A DNA stretch of 64,000 bases from Dehalococcoidia bacterium (GTDB lineage Bacteria > Chloroflexota > Dehalococcoidia > Dehalococcoidales > Fen-1064), in the NCBI GenBank assembly GCA_011170375.1, contig DUEV01000012.1, forward strand, positions 1 through 64,000. Direction: 5' to 3'. The notes under the pieces were generated by a model. It was not told the DNA's origin and did no database searches. It was given only the letters and a program-made list of their open reading frames with translations. Shown piece after piece: positions 16,182 through 24,584 of this stretch (the first letter of the stretch is position 1; every line of letters starts with the position of its first letter). Made by a program: the position numbers and the translations under genes.

Positions 16182-16220
16182 CCCCCCACCCAACCATACC
16201 TCCCCCCCAAGAAGTAAGAG
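16182..16220 (+). repeat. C-rich direct repeat, right copy
   Basis: C6-A-C3, AACCATACCT, C7, AAGAAGTAAGAG. It matches the 14224-14260 element in order and orientation. Together with neighbouring C-runs at 16174-16179 and 16221-16230, the minus strand carries five or more G-tracts and could form a G-quadruplex. Confidence 0.6.
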
Positions 16221-16250
16221 CCCCCACCCCGAGTAGCACAGTGACTGAGG

Positions 16251-16281
16251 GAAGCCATGTTTGGCTTCTCTATTTCATTTT
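16251..16281 (+). terminator. Hairpin of the 2229 family
   Basis: GAAGCCA (16251-16257) pairs with TGGCTTC (16262-16268) over TGTT and is followed by TCTATTTCATTTT. It is the same stem as 2229-2246. No plus-strand gene precedes it here, so it may be left over from a lost gene or serve the minus-strand genes. Confidence 0.5.
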
Positions 16282-16428
16282 GACAAGCGATGAGGAGGAG
16301 ATACGATTGAAGTTGTGGTGCGAGTGAAGTGAATACCCACTTACTAGAGAGATGCATACAAGGCAGACAGAGACTTCATTATTGAAAACTGGGAAAATAG
16401 AAGTATGCCAGCAAGAGTCGTGCTATAT

Positions 16429-17298
16429 TTAGCTATCTTGATTTACATCTTCGAGGTTAGTAGGTTTCTTGGGACGTGGTTCAAGGTACGAGAAAGACAG
16501 GTCAATTCCGTATCGGCGTTTGGCCAAATTGATGAGGGTGACTTGATGTCGTGGACTGATGTAACCTGAATAGGTTATTTCAATTGACCCGTCTTTCAAT
16601 TCGTGAGCATAGCGAAAGCCGGCATCACTACCGAGACGACCGATGAGGTTTCGCATAATAATGTCAAAGTCTTGTTCGGAACGAAGTGATTCTCCGGTTA
16701 GCATTGTCTGTTTAGATACATTATCTATCTGCTCCCCAAGTGAATTCATTCTGAATATGAGATAATCAAGCTTGGAGTCGGTATCGGTCTTAGTTTCGTA
16801 AGGAGCAGCCTCTGCTCTAAAACCAAAGTACTTCCAGAGGGGATTCTCGTTATTGCTGCGTTCGGCCGAGGTAGATATGTGAGCAGCAACATGGTCAATT
16901 TCAGTATCTAGAGTCCATGGTTCGATAGCTGACGAATATTGATAGTAGTTTAGGATTCCGGTATCAAATGGTACATGAGTTGTCAATTCGTCTTTGACTA
17001 TACACACGGGCTTGTTGAGAGAAGTACGTATACCAAACTCAAAGAAAACGTTAGGATGTAGAGTTGACATGTCGCAGAGGACAATGTCTGAGCATTCCAG
17101 ATGTCTAATTATCTCGGCATGAATGAGGTCAGCTCCTTTCGCAATAGGTTTTATTGGTTCATAACCCGCTTTGTCTACAGCGGGAAGAAAAAGACAATCA
17201 AGAACATGAATAAAGTGCTCAGCGCCATCGCGATATGAAGTAAGAAGGCTATCAGGGACAGTTAGTGGTAGGATAATGAAGCATGATGGTTTGGCCAT
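16429..17298 (-). CDS. TIR-like / nucleoside 2-deoxyribosyltransferase-like protein
   Basis: A 289-residue protein. The N-terminal ~150 residues have a Rossmann-like layout with CFIILPL at the start and CDMSTLHPNVFFEFGIRTS..KPVCIVKDE, the D-S-xxNPNVFFEhGhxxxhxKP pattern shared by nucleoside 2-deoxyribosyltransferases and bacterial TIR-like nucleotide-binding domains; the FEFG Glu would be catalytic. The second half (~170-289) is unrecognised. The start is ATG 17298, with AAAGGAG ~8 bases upstream; a longer ATG at 17325 has no SD. It is a lone gene with its own promoter. A nucleotide-sensing or defence role is possible, not shown. Confidence 0.6.
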   Translation of the reverse strand: MAKPSCFIILPLTVPDSLLTSYRDGAEHFIHVLDCLFLPAVDKAGYEPIKPIAKGADLIHAEIIRHLECSDIVLCDMSTLHPNVFFEFGIRTSLNKPVCIVKDELTTHVPFDTGILNYYQYSSAIEPWTLDTEIDHVAAHISTSAERSNNENPLWKYFGFRAEAAPYETKTDTDSKLDYLIFRMNSLGEQIDNVSKQTMLTGESLRSEQDFDIIMRNLIGRLGSDAGFRYAHELKDGSIEITYSGYISPRHQVTLINLAKRRYGIDLSFSYLEPRPKKPTNLEDVNQDS

Positions 17299-17352
17299 GA
17301 TTTTGCTCTCCTTTGCTATGAACATTGAACGCGCGAGTAATATATTATGTGA

Positions 17353-17381
17353 ATAATAGCTTAATAATTGAGAGCAGTCAA
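17353..17381 (-). promoter_or_regulatory. Promoter of the TIR/deoxyribosyltransferase-like gene
   Basis: On the minus strand: TTGACT (17381-17376), 17-base spacer, TATTAT (17358-17353), about 55 bases upstream of ATG 17298. Confidence 0.55.
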
Positions 17382-17460
17382 TGACTATATCTACAAGGCT
17401 TATGATTATGGAATAAATGATCTTTAAAGGTTTGAAGAAATCTTATCTTAAATGATCTCA

Positions 17461-17485
17461 AAGAAACCAAGCGGTCTCCGCCATC
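17461..17485 (+). repeat. Degenerate copy of the repeat E hairpin
   Basis: AAGAAACCAAGCGGTCTCCG then CCATCC: the CAAGCGGTCTCCGCC core of repeat E is kept, the 5' stem arm is lost. It abuts the AOR stop codon at 17486. Confidence 0.45.
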
Positions 17486-19321
17486 CTAATCGCTCCACAA
17501 ATCTCTGGCGGCGTCCTCCAGGCCCAGCTCCAGCAGCTTTTCTTTAGTCGGTTTGCCCGTAGCCCAGTCCCATTTCCTGTAGTCGTAGTATTCCCGGAGC
17601 AGTACGTCCATATCGGGGGACCTGTCGGCGGTGCCGCCCTCTTTTAGCGCGGCGGTGCAGACGTCGGGCAGCTTATCGTCCTCCCTGGTTATACCCAGCC
17701 GGTTGCTGATGGCCCTTTTCAGGTTAATCGACCTCTCCCCAACGGTATTGATGTCGAGCGGCGTGTAGTCCCAGCCGGTTATGCCGCTCAGTATCTCGGC
17801 AATCTGGGTCAGGGAGATGGAGGAGAACTTGCAGAGGAGCAGGGAGTCATACATGTCCCGGTAGTTCTGATATTTGGCAGCCAGCGCCGCCTTGCCCTCG
17901 GACTTGAACCTGTCGCCGGACACGATATCAAGCTCGGGCACCGAGCCGGTCATATCAATATTATAGTAATCGCCCTTGAGGTGGCAGGCCCCCCGCGGTC
18001 CGGTGGCATAGGAGATAGCCATGCCCGTATAGGCCCGGGCGTCGTGCATCGGCATCTCCAGCCCCTTGACGTGGGCGGCGGTGGTGGGGTCGGCACCCAG
18101 CTCTTCCGCCATCCTCCGCGTCCCCTCACCCAGCAGCTCTCCGATACCCTCGCGCCCGATTATCTTCTCTACCAGCTTCACAATAGCTCCGCCGTCCCCC
18201 CATTCGAGCTTCATCCCGGCCTTCTTCTCGTCCAGGATGCCCTGCTCGTAGAGCTGCATGGCATAGGCGATGGATACCCCGGCCGATATGGTGTCTATTC
18301 CGTGGGCATTGCACAGGTGGTTCGCCTCCACGATAGAATCGAGGTCATAGTTCACACAGAGCGGCCCGAAGGCAACGGCTGTCTCGAACTCCGGCCCATC
18401 AACCTCGCCAGCGTCCTTGCCAACCTTCTTCACCACCCGGCCACAGGCAACGGGACAACCATAGCAGGCGTGGCTGGTCACCGTATAGGCCTGCCTGAGT
18501 GCCTGTCCGGTAACGTGCTTCGCAGCGAACACGTTACGGCTGAAGTACCTGGCAGGAACGTCCCCCAGGAGCATACCCATGTCCATATAGAGCAGGGTGC
18601 CGTATTCGCGATAGACAAGGGACATCAGGCCGGACGAAATAGCTTCCCGGACCTGTTTCGTCAACTCGTCTATTTTATCTTTGTTAGCCACGTCCGACTT
18701 AACATCTCCGGTGACGGCGACTGCCTTGAGGTTCTTGGAACCCATGAGCGCGCCCAGACCACAGCGCCCGGCCACCCGGCCGCGGTCGTTGACCACACAG
18801 GCATACTTCACCAGGTTCTCACCACCCTGCCCGATGCAGGAAACACTCAGGCCCCTGTCCTTCAACTCGTCTTTCAGGACCTGATGCGTTTGGTAAGTAT
18901 CCTTGCCCCACAGGTGGGAAGCATCCCTGATTTCCGCCTTACCGTTATTTATGTAAAGATATACCGGCTTCTCTGCCCTGCCGGTAATGAAGATACCATC
19001 GTATCCGGCCGCCTTCAGCCGGAAAGGAAAGACCCCTCCCGTGGTGGCTTCACCCCAGATACCCGTCAGGGGAGATATGCCACACACCGCCGAGCGACTA
19101 ACCATCGGTATCGTTGTCCCCGTAAAAGGCCCGACGGCAAAGACCAGGGGGTTTTCGGGGGAGAGGGGGTCCATGCCGGGCTTAACATGGTCATAAATCA
19201 ACCTGGCGGCCAGACTGGACCCACCGATAAAGTCTTTAAGGTGACCCTCTTCCATCTCCAGGGACTTGGTCTCACCGGTATTCAGGTCTACGCCAAGGAA
19301 TTTGCCGTTATATCCAAACAT
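17486..19321 (-). CDS. Aldehyde:ferredoxin oxidoreductase (tungsten/molybdopterin)
   Basis: A 611-residue protein, the normal size for AOR. The N-terminal AOR domain starts GYNGKFLGVDLNTGET and has VFAVGPFTGTTIPMVSRSAVCGISPLTG. The Fe-S motif CYGCPVACGR (C-x2-C-x3-C) is near residue 285, with a partner Cys in LLCKFSS near 500. GPRGACHLKGD is the second pterin-contact region. It oxidises aldehydes to acids with ferredoxin as acceptor, in the cytoplasm. GAGGT precedes the ATG. It follows the alcohol dehydrogenase gene by 11 bases, so the pair could convert alcohol to acid or back. Confidence 0.9.
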   Translation of the reverse strand: MFGYNGKFLGVDLNTGETKSLEMEEGHLKDFIGGSSLAARLIYDHVKPGMDPLSPENPLVFAVGPFTGTTIPMVSRSAVCGISPLTGIWGEATTGGVFPFRLKAAGYDGIFITGRAEKPVYLYINNGKAEIRDASHLWGKDTYQTHQVLKDELKDRGLSVSCIGQGGENLVKYACVVNDRGRVAGRCGLGALMGSKNLKAVAVTGDVKSDVANKDKIDELTKQVREAISSGLMSLVYREYGTLLYMDMGMLLGDVPARYFSRNVFAAKHVTGQALRQAYTVTSHACYGCPVACGRVVKKVGKDAGEVDGPEFETAVAFGPLCVNYDLDSIVEANHLCNAHGIDTISAGVSIAYAMQLYEQGILDEKKAGMKLEWGDGGAIVKLVEKIIGREGIGELLGEGTRRMAEELGADPTTAAHVKGLEMPMHDARAYTGMAISYATGPRGACHLKGDYYNIDMTGSVPELDIVSGDRFKSEGKAALAAKYQNYRDMYDSLLLCKFSSISLTQIAEILSGITGWDYTPLDINTVGERSINLKRAISNRLGITREDDKLPDVCTAALKEGGTADRSPDMDVLLREYYDYRKWDWATGKPTKEKLLELGLEDAARDLWSD

Positions 19322-19332
19322 GCCTTACCTCG

Positions 19333-20601
19333 CTAAAAGTCTACGTCCCTGCCTTCATAGGCATAACGGAACAGCTTCTCGCACTGTTCCTCCGTGGCCG
19401 ACCTCGGACTCTGGAATGCGGAGGGGTCCTCAACGCTGTAAAGGCTCAGTTTATCGATGTTGTCCTCAAAGTCCTTCTCGGAAATCCCGAGACCTTTCAG
19501 GCTCAGGGGGACACCCAGCTCCGTGAATAGCGCCCTGACCTTCTCAATCAGACCAGCAAACCTTTCTTCATTAGTGTTACCACTGATATTCAGGGCGTCA
19601 CATATATCCAGATACTTGTCTGTTACCGCAGAGTAATATTGAAACGCGTAGGGAATCAGGATGCCCACGGCAATACCGTGATGTATCGCAAAGAGCTTAC
19701 CCAGGGAGTGTCCCATGCTGTGGGTCAGAGCGACCCCGCCGTTGCCGAAGGCAACTCCCGCCATGCTGGCGGCTATGTGCATTCTCAGCCTGGCTTCACG
19801 GTCGGCACCATGGTGGTAGGCCCGGGGCAGGTATTTAAAAATCAGCTGGATAGCCCTCAGTGCCATCGCATCGGTAAAATCATTGGTCATGGGAGACATG
19901 ACGCAGTCCATAGAATGTGCCAGTGCATCCAGACCGGTACCCGCAGTGAGGTGGGGTGGCATACCGCTGACAAGGTCGGGCACGAGTATCGCAAAATCCG
20001 GTAACAGGTCACCATTCACAATAGGTATCTTCCTCTTCGCTTTGGTATCGGACACAACCGCCACAGCCGTGCAGTCCGAGCCTGTCCCGCTGGTGGTCGG
20101 TATCGCCACAAAGATTGCTTTCTCTCTCAGGCCAAAAGGTCTCAGCGGAGGAACGGTGGCCAGGTCAGTAATATCGGGGCGCTCGTAGAGTATCCAGGCC
20201 GCTTTGGCACCATCTATCACCGACCCCCCACCCAGGGCCACTATCGCATCCGGTTCAAACTTGCTCATCGCCTCGGCACACTCTCTGACATTCTCCAGTG
20301 GCGCCTCCGGTTCAGCCCTGTCCCAGACCTCCGTAGTGAACCGCCTCCTCTGCATAGCCGCGCAAACCCTGTTGGCATATCTCCCGGCATGCCCGTCAGT
20401 AACAACAAAGGCACGTCTCTGAGGGCACTTCAACCCCACCGCCTCAAAAACATTGGCTCCCCCACCCCTGACTTCAGAGAGGGCATTGGGTCCCATAAAC
20501 AGTCTGGGCATACTGAACGACAATGACATCCCCCGGATGGCGCTGGCACCGGATAAAGGTAAACGGTCTTTCACGACAGCATCGGTAAACCAGTACGTCA
20601 T
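19333..20601 (-). CDS. Iron-containing alcohol dehydrogenase
   Basis: A 422-residue group III alcohol dehydrogenase. The NAD(P)-binding part has ALGGGSVIDGAKA and IPTTSGTGSDCTAVAV. The iron site residues are seen in GLDALAHSMDCVMS, THSMGHSLGKLFAIHHG (three His) plus the upstream Asp. The family interconverts primary alcohols and aldehydes. It is first in the operon with AOR, which would consume or supply the aldehyde. The N-terminal ~25 residues extend a little beyond the usual start. Confidence 0.88.
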   Translation of the reverse strand: MTYWFTDAVVKDRLPLSGASAIRGMSLSFSMPRLFMGPNALSEVRGGGANVFEAVGLKCPQRRAFVVTDGHAGRYANRVCAAMQRRRFTTEVWDRAEPEAPLENVRECAEAMSKFEPDAIVALGGGSVIDGAKAAWILYERPDITDLATVPPLRPFGLREKAIFVAIPTTSGTGSDCTAVAVVSDTKAKRKIPIVNGDLLPDFAILVPDLVSGMPPHLTAGTGLDALAHSMDCVMSPMTNDFTDAMALRAIQLIFKYLPRAYHHGADREARLRMHIAASMAGVAFGNGGVALTHSMGHSLGKLFAIHHGIAVGILIPYAFQYYSAVTDKYLDICDALNISGNTNEERFAGLIEKVRALFTELGVPLSLKGLGISEKDFEDNIDKLSLYSVEDPSAFQSPRSATEEQCEKLFRYAYEGRDVDF

Positions 20602-21012
20602 AGTCCCCTCCTCAAACTCAGGTATTATAAAATAGAAGTCACGTGGGTAATACCTGTCAAGCTTAACCTATTCAACTGGCAGGATGACAAAAAACAGGGT
20701 ATGGCAAATCTGCACCACACCCCTTTGTTTGAACTAAATGGCCATGAAACTCGATGCACATGCTTGAACACGCATTATCCTATCAGCCCATAAAGGATAT
20801 TGTCAATAAGTCAAATTACCTAGCTCTGTTTGGTCAACGCCAGCACAGAACAGTAATAATGTGCCATTACGAGGGGGCTTGAGCCCCGTGGTAATCCCAT
20901 TCCTACACCTGATAGGATTGTTTCGCTCCTAAACACTGTCCGTCGGAACCATGGCATACGGGTCGCTCACAATGATGGAACAATCGAATGTAAATAAAAC
21001 GAATTATTATAC
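20602..21012. other. Intergenic region upstream of the adh-aor operon
   Basis: 411 bases with no convincing ORF. It contains a promoter candidate for the minus-strand operon (20777-20806) and a GC-rich hairpin at 20866-20895. The hairpin pairs ATTAC/GTAAT outside and GGGGC/GCCCC inside around TTGA, and has no T-tract. Confidence 0.4.
20777..20806 (-). promoter_or_regulatory. Promoter candidate for adh-aor
   Basis: On the minus strand: TTGACA (20806-20801), 18-base spacer, TAGGAT (20782-20777). The leader to the start at 20601 would be ~170 bases. Confidence 0.4.
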
Positions 21013-21507
21013 CTAAGCGGTTAAAGTCAAGAGCTCCCCACTCACCTCACTCCGGCCGACCGTCAGGATTGCCATGGAGGCAGGGACCATAAAGGATGCA
21101 TAGCCCTGACCGGGGTTCAAAAGCAGAGTACCTTTCAGCTTCAGGTTACAGGGCTCGTGGGTATGGCCAAACAGAATGACATCGGCGTCAGGGAATCGAA
21201 GGGCCAGTTCTTTTTCCAGACCATCAGGATGCCCGCCCCAGTGGGGATGAATGACTGCTATTTTTCGCCCTTCGAGTTCGAAAGTGACCTGGTGAGAAAG
21301 CTGTTGTCTGACAGTACTGGGGTCAGCGTTCCCGAAGACTCCCACGAAGTGAGGTGTCAGGCGCCGCAGTTCATCAAGCACACCCAAACTGATAAAGTCA
21401 CCACAGTGGACCACCCACTCCGCCTCTCTCGCTGCCTGCTGAATACCTTCGGGCAATTCCCGAAACTCCCTGACGTGGGTGTCCGAGATTACCAGTATCC
21501 GCGTCAA
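21013..21507 (-). CDS. YfcE/MJ0936-type metallophosphoesterase
   Basis: A 164-residue protein with all the calcineurin-fold motifs: ISDTH (D-x-H), CGDF (GD), GNAD (GN[HD]) , then HPHWG and GHTH. Length and motifs match the YfcE/MJ0936 phosphodiesterases, which bind two Mn/Ni ions and hydrolyse phosphodiesters. The start is TTG, overlapping the DegV stop as TTGA, so translation is coupled. The natural substrate is unknown. Confidence 0.88.
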   Translation of the reverse strand: MTRILVISDTHVREFRELPEGIQQAAREAEWVVHCGDFISLGVLDELRRLTPHFVGVFGNADPSTVRQQLSHQVTFELEGRKIAVIHPHWGGHPDGLEKELALRFPDADVILFGHTHEPCNLKLKGTLLLNPGQGYASFMVPASMAILTVGRSEVSGELLTLTA

Positions 21508-22346
21508 CCCCTGTCACCTAGTACTGCTACAACCAGGAGGCTGGGGCCTGTGTGGGTGCCGATTACTGGGCTTGACCTCGAGATATATATTTGTTCCCTA
21601 GGAAAGAAAGGACTCAAATGCTCAATAAGTATCTCAGCGTCATCAGGAGAACCGGCATGCTCTACCGCTATCTTTTCAATACTGGCATAACTCCGGGCAA
21701 AATCACAAAGATGTTGTATCGCTTTGGCCCGGGAGCGCTCCCGGCCGAAAGGAAAGACCTCCCCGTCCTTCAACCCGATAATAGGATTGACATTTAACAT
21801 CGAACCCAGTAATGCCTGTGCCTTACCGATGCGCCCCCCTCTGGCAAGATACTTGAGTGTATCAAACGCAGCCCGCATATCTACTTGAGGGATGCTCTGG
21901 CGGACTACCTCTTCAACCTCCTCAAGGTTTGCCCCGGCCTGAGCCGCCCCGGCAGCCCTAATTACTACTAATCCCTGAGCCATAATGGCCAGTGTTGAAT
22001 CAACTACCTTGACACGGCACTTCTTTTTCATTAATGTCACAGCCTGTGAAGCCGCTTCATAGGTAGCGCTGAGCTTTGATGAAATAGTAACAACCAATAT
22101 CTCGTCGGTATCCTCAGCCAATTTATCGTAGCTCTCAGCAAATTCCCCCAGAGAAGGCACGGAAGTAGTCGGCAATGTCTTCGCATTCACCAGATATTCA
22201 TAGAAGGTCCCGGTGGTCAGGTCAATGCCGTCGCGATATGCCATTTTGCCAAAATGGACATACAAAGGGATAACTGTGATGTCCAGTTCCTGTACTGTCT
22301 GTGGTGGCACATCAGCCACGCTGTCAGTGACAATCTTAACTGACAT
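21504..22346 (-). CDS. DegV family fatty-acid-binding protein, copy 1
   Basis: A 280-residue protein starting MSVKIVTDSVADVPP. It keeps the family landmarks KIVTDS, PTTSVPS, VTISSKLSATYEAA and ARGGRIGKAQALLG. DegV (FakB-type) proteins bind a fatty acid so that FakA can phosphorylate it; no fakA is seen in this window. It leads a two-gene operon with the phosphoesterase. Confidence 0.88.
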   Translation of the reverse strand: MSVKIVTDSVADVPPQTVQELDITVIPLYVHFGKMAYRDGIDLTTGTFYEYLVNAKTLPTTSVPSLGEFAESYDKLAEDTDEILVVTISSKLSATYEAASQAVTLMKKKCRVKVVDSTLAIMAQGLVVIRAAGAAQAGANLEEVEEVVRQSIPQVDMRAAFDTLKYLARGGRIGKAQALLGSMLNVNPIIGLKDGEVFPFGRERSRAKAIQHLCDFARSYASIEKIAVEHAGSPDDAEILIEHLSPFFPREQIYISRSSPVIGTHTGPSLLVVAVLGDRG

Positions 22347-22394
22347 ATGTCCCAGGATAACTCCTGCTACTACATATTTTCTGATGTGGCTATT

Positions 22395-22423
22395 ATATTA
22401 AAAGGCCGAAGTTAAACTGTCAA
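22395..22423 (-). promoter_or_regulatory. Promoter of degV copy 1 operon
   Basis: On the minus strand: TTGACA (22423-22418), 17-base spacer, TAATAT (22400-22395), ~50 bases upstream of the ATG. The same two hexamers and spacing recur before the 26981-27832 degV gene. Confidence 0.65.
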
Positions 22424-22536
22424 ACAATTCAATGAAACTGAGTACGATTGAGCAAGATATAATAGAAGGCATAGCCAAATAATCAGAAGTCTTACGGTGG
22501 TGGTATGTCCACTTCATCACATTATTAATGCATCTT

Positions 22537-23232
22537 TCATGCCTGTGCCCTTCTCCTCAGCCTCCGGTAATAAGGACTGCGTGAAAGGTATACTGCTGCC
22601 AGTGGATTGTGGCCAGTAACCCTGTCTTTGACCGCCAGGACTGTCATTGGTACCTGGCAGTATTTAATGAACAGGGAATCGTGTCCCACGCACAAGCCAA
22701 TGAGGATAGCAAAATCCACCTCTTCCTCATTTAATATCTCGGCCTGGGTAATGGGATTACACATGGACTCATAGAGATCAGGGCCGGAGATTTTCTCCTC
22801 CGGCTTAATACCTATCCTCTCTTTAGGAACAGCACCCACCTTGCAGCATACTGATACGACCTCAAAGCCTTTTCTTTCAAGGATATCAGCAACCAACCTC
22901 GCTTCGTTGGCCAAGCCGGAGCAGAAGGCAATCCCCAGCCTCTTAAATCCATTTTTCCAAGCGAACTGAATGGTCTCTTCAATCCTAGGAATTCGAGTCC
23001 TGATCCCATCCGGAGTATGTTCATAGCATTCAAACTCTTGCACGGATGCCAGACGCGCAAACTCCCGTATGTCCTCGTCGTTGTAACGGCTGAGAGACTT
23101 TTCGATAATGTCTCCCTTAAGTCTGGTCGGACAGGAGGGTGGTGCCTCATCGAAGCTGGGATTCTGGTCAGCGGGGATATTCGGATAACAGAATATTCCT
23201 GGACATCTGGCACACTGTGATCTTTCAGACAT
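22537..23232 (-). CDS. DUF1847 metal-binding protein
   Basis: A 231-residue Cys-rich protein. The N-terminus has CARCPGIFCY and a later Cys in APPSCP, consistent with the putative metal site of DUF1847 proteins. GLCVGHDSLFIKYCQVPMTVLAVKDRVTGHNPL near the end is characteristic of the family. AGGAGG lies ~7 bases before ATG. Such proteins occur in anaerobes; the function is unknown. It stands alone between the degV operon and the aldo/keto reductase. Confidence 0.8.
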   Translation of the reverse strand: MSERSQCARCPGIFCYPNIPADQNPSFDEAPPSCPTRLKGDIIEKSLSRYNDEDIREFARLASVQEFECYEHTPDGIRTRIPRIEETIQFAWKNGFKRLGIAFCSGLANEARLVADILERKGFEVVSVCCKVGAVPKERIGIKPEEKISGPDLYESMCNPITQAEILNEEEVDFAILIGLCVGHDSLFIKYCQVPMTVLAVKDRVTGHNPLAAVYLSRSPYYRRLRRRAQA

Positions 23233-23307
23233 ACGGATTCCTCCTTACCAAAGCATATCACTAGGATACTATCAGTCTGGACGAAAATCTATCAGACGAA
23301 ATGACGG

Positions 23308-24456
23308 CTACGACGATGGTCTCGGGCCAAGCTCCTCGTGGACTTTCTTGAGCCAGTCAGGAATAGGTATCTCCTGTGGACAGGCGTCCATACACTCACC
23401 ACACTCGGTACACTGGTCGGCACGTTGCCCGTCCTCAAGCCTCCCTCCGCGATAGTAGAACCGTCCGATACGCATATCCTCATACATTATGGCATCGTTA
23501 TATATCTGGAAGATACGCGGGATTTCCACACCGTTAGGACATGGCAGACAGTACCCACAACTGGTGCACGGGATAGGACTCAGACCCTGATAGGCTTCCC
23601 TCACCCGATCGTATAGTGCCAACTCTTGGTCTGTCAGCATTCCCGGTGCGGAGCGAGAGGCAATCTGAACGTTTTCCACAACCTGCTCCATCGTACTCAT
23701 ACCGCTGAGAGCCACTGAGGTTTCCGGCTGGTCAAGCACCCACAGCAATGCCCACTCCGCTGGAGTACGTTTTTGTGGGACACTTTCCCATACCTTCATC
23801 ACCGGCTCGGGCTGTTTGCCAAGTTTTCCTCCACGCAACGGTTCCATAACAACGACTGCCAGTCCCTTGTTGGCCGCATACTCCACACCTTTGCGACCTG
23901 CCTGGGTTTCAATGTCCATGTAGTTGTACTGAACCTGGCAAAAGGTCCAGTCGTAGGCATCCACTATCTCCTTGAATACATCAAATTCATCGTGGAAAGA
24001 GTAGCCCAGATAATCGAACCGCCCGGCAGCCATTTTTTCCTCAGCCCAGCGTAATATACCTATGTCGCGAACCTTAGGCCAACTCCGACCGTTTAGCCCG
24101 TGTAGCAGGTAGAAATCGATTTTATCGGTATCGAGGCGCTCCATCTGCTCGTTAAAAAAGCGGTCGAAGTCGTCAGCCGACTCACACATGCGAACGGGCA
24201 ATTTCGTTGCCAGCTTCATTTTCTCACGGTAGCCATCCTTCAGTGCCCGGCCAACAATACGCTCGCTATTCCCACCGTGATAGGGATAAGCTGTATCCAG
24301 ATAGTTAACACCGTGGTCGATGGCATACCTAATCATCCGGATAGCCTCTGGCTCATCGACATTTGTCTGTTCGTTATTGATAACAGGCAACCGCATTGCC
24401 CCAAAACCAAGTGCCGATACTTTCCAATCTAACTTGCCAAACTGCCGATACTGCAT
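23308..24456 (-). CDS. Aldo/keto reductase with C-terminal ferredoxin domain
   Basis: A 382-residue protein. Residues 1-~275 are an AKR TIM barrel with the catalytic tetrad pattern (D in YLDTAYPYHGGNSE, Tyr of AYPY, Lys in KLATKLP, His in YLLHG). The C-terminal ~90 residues hold CTSCGYCLPCPNG and CTECGECMDACPQ, two 4Fe-4S motifs of bacterial ferredoxin type. This fused family is common in anaerobes; electrons may pass between NAD(P)H and ferredoxin. The start is ATG 24456, with AAGGAAGG 5 bases before it, not the longer 24498 frame. Confidence 0.85.
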   Translation of the reverse strand: MQYRQFGKLDWKVSALGFGAMRLPVINNEQTNVDEPEAIRMIRYAIDHGVNYLDTAYPYHGGNSERIVGRALKDGYREKMKLATKLPVRMCESADDFDRFFNEQMERLDTDKIDFYLLHGLNGRSWPKVRDIGILRWAEEKMAAGRFDYLGYSFHDEFDVFKEIVDAYDWTFCQVQYNYMDIETQAGRKGVEYAANKGLAVVVMEPLRGGKLGKQPEPVMKVWESVPQKRTPAEWALLWVLDQPETSVALSGMSTMEQVVENVQIASRSAPGMLTDQELALYDRVREAYQGLSPIPCTSCGYCLPCPNGVEIPRIFQIYNDAIMYEDMRIGRFYYRGGRLEDGQRADQCTECGECMDACPQEIPIPDWLKKVHEELGPRPSS

Positions 24457-24584
24457 AAGTCCTTCCTTCCTCAGCTTGAAATTACAGCCGCACCGCAAAT
24501 ATGCGCGCTAACCACAGTTATATTTAACCCGACTCTCTATGAAAAAGCAAACGTACACTGGCAAGCAGGCAGAGGAATAAGTCA

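Noticed and set aside
16097-16357. 86-residue minus-strand ORF
   Set aside because: It crosses the C-rich repeat and a hairpin, has W/G-rich low-complexity sequence from G-runs and no SD.
17981-19336. 451-residue plus-strand ORF antisense to AOR
   Set aside because: It is a codon-bias shadow of a well-conserved AOR gene on the minus strand; its sequence is low in typical protein motifs and rich in H, R and G.
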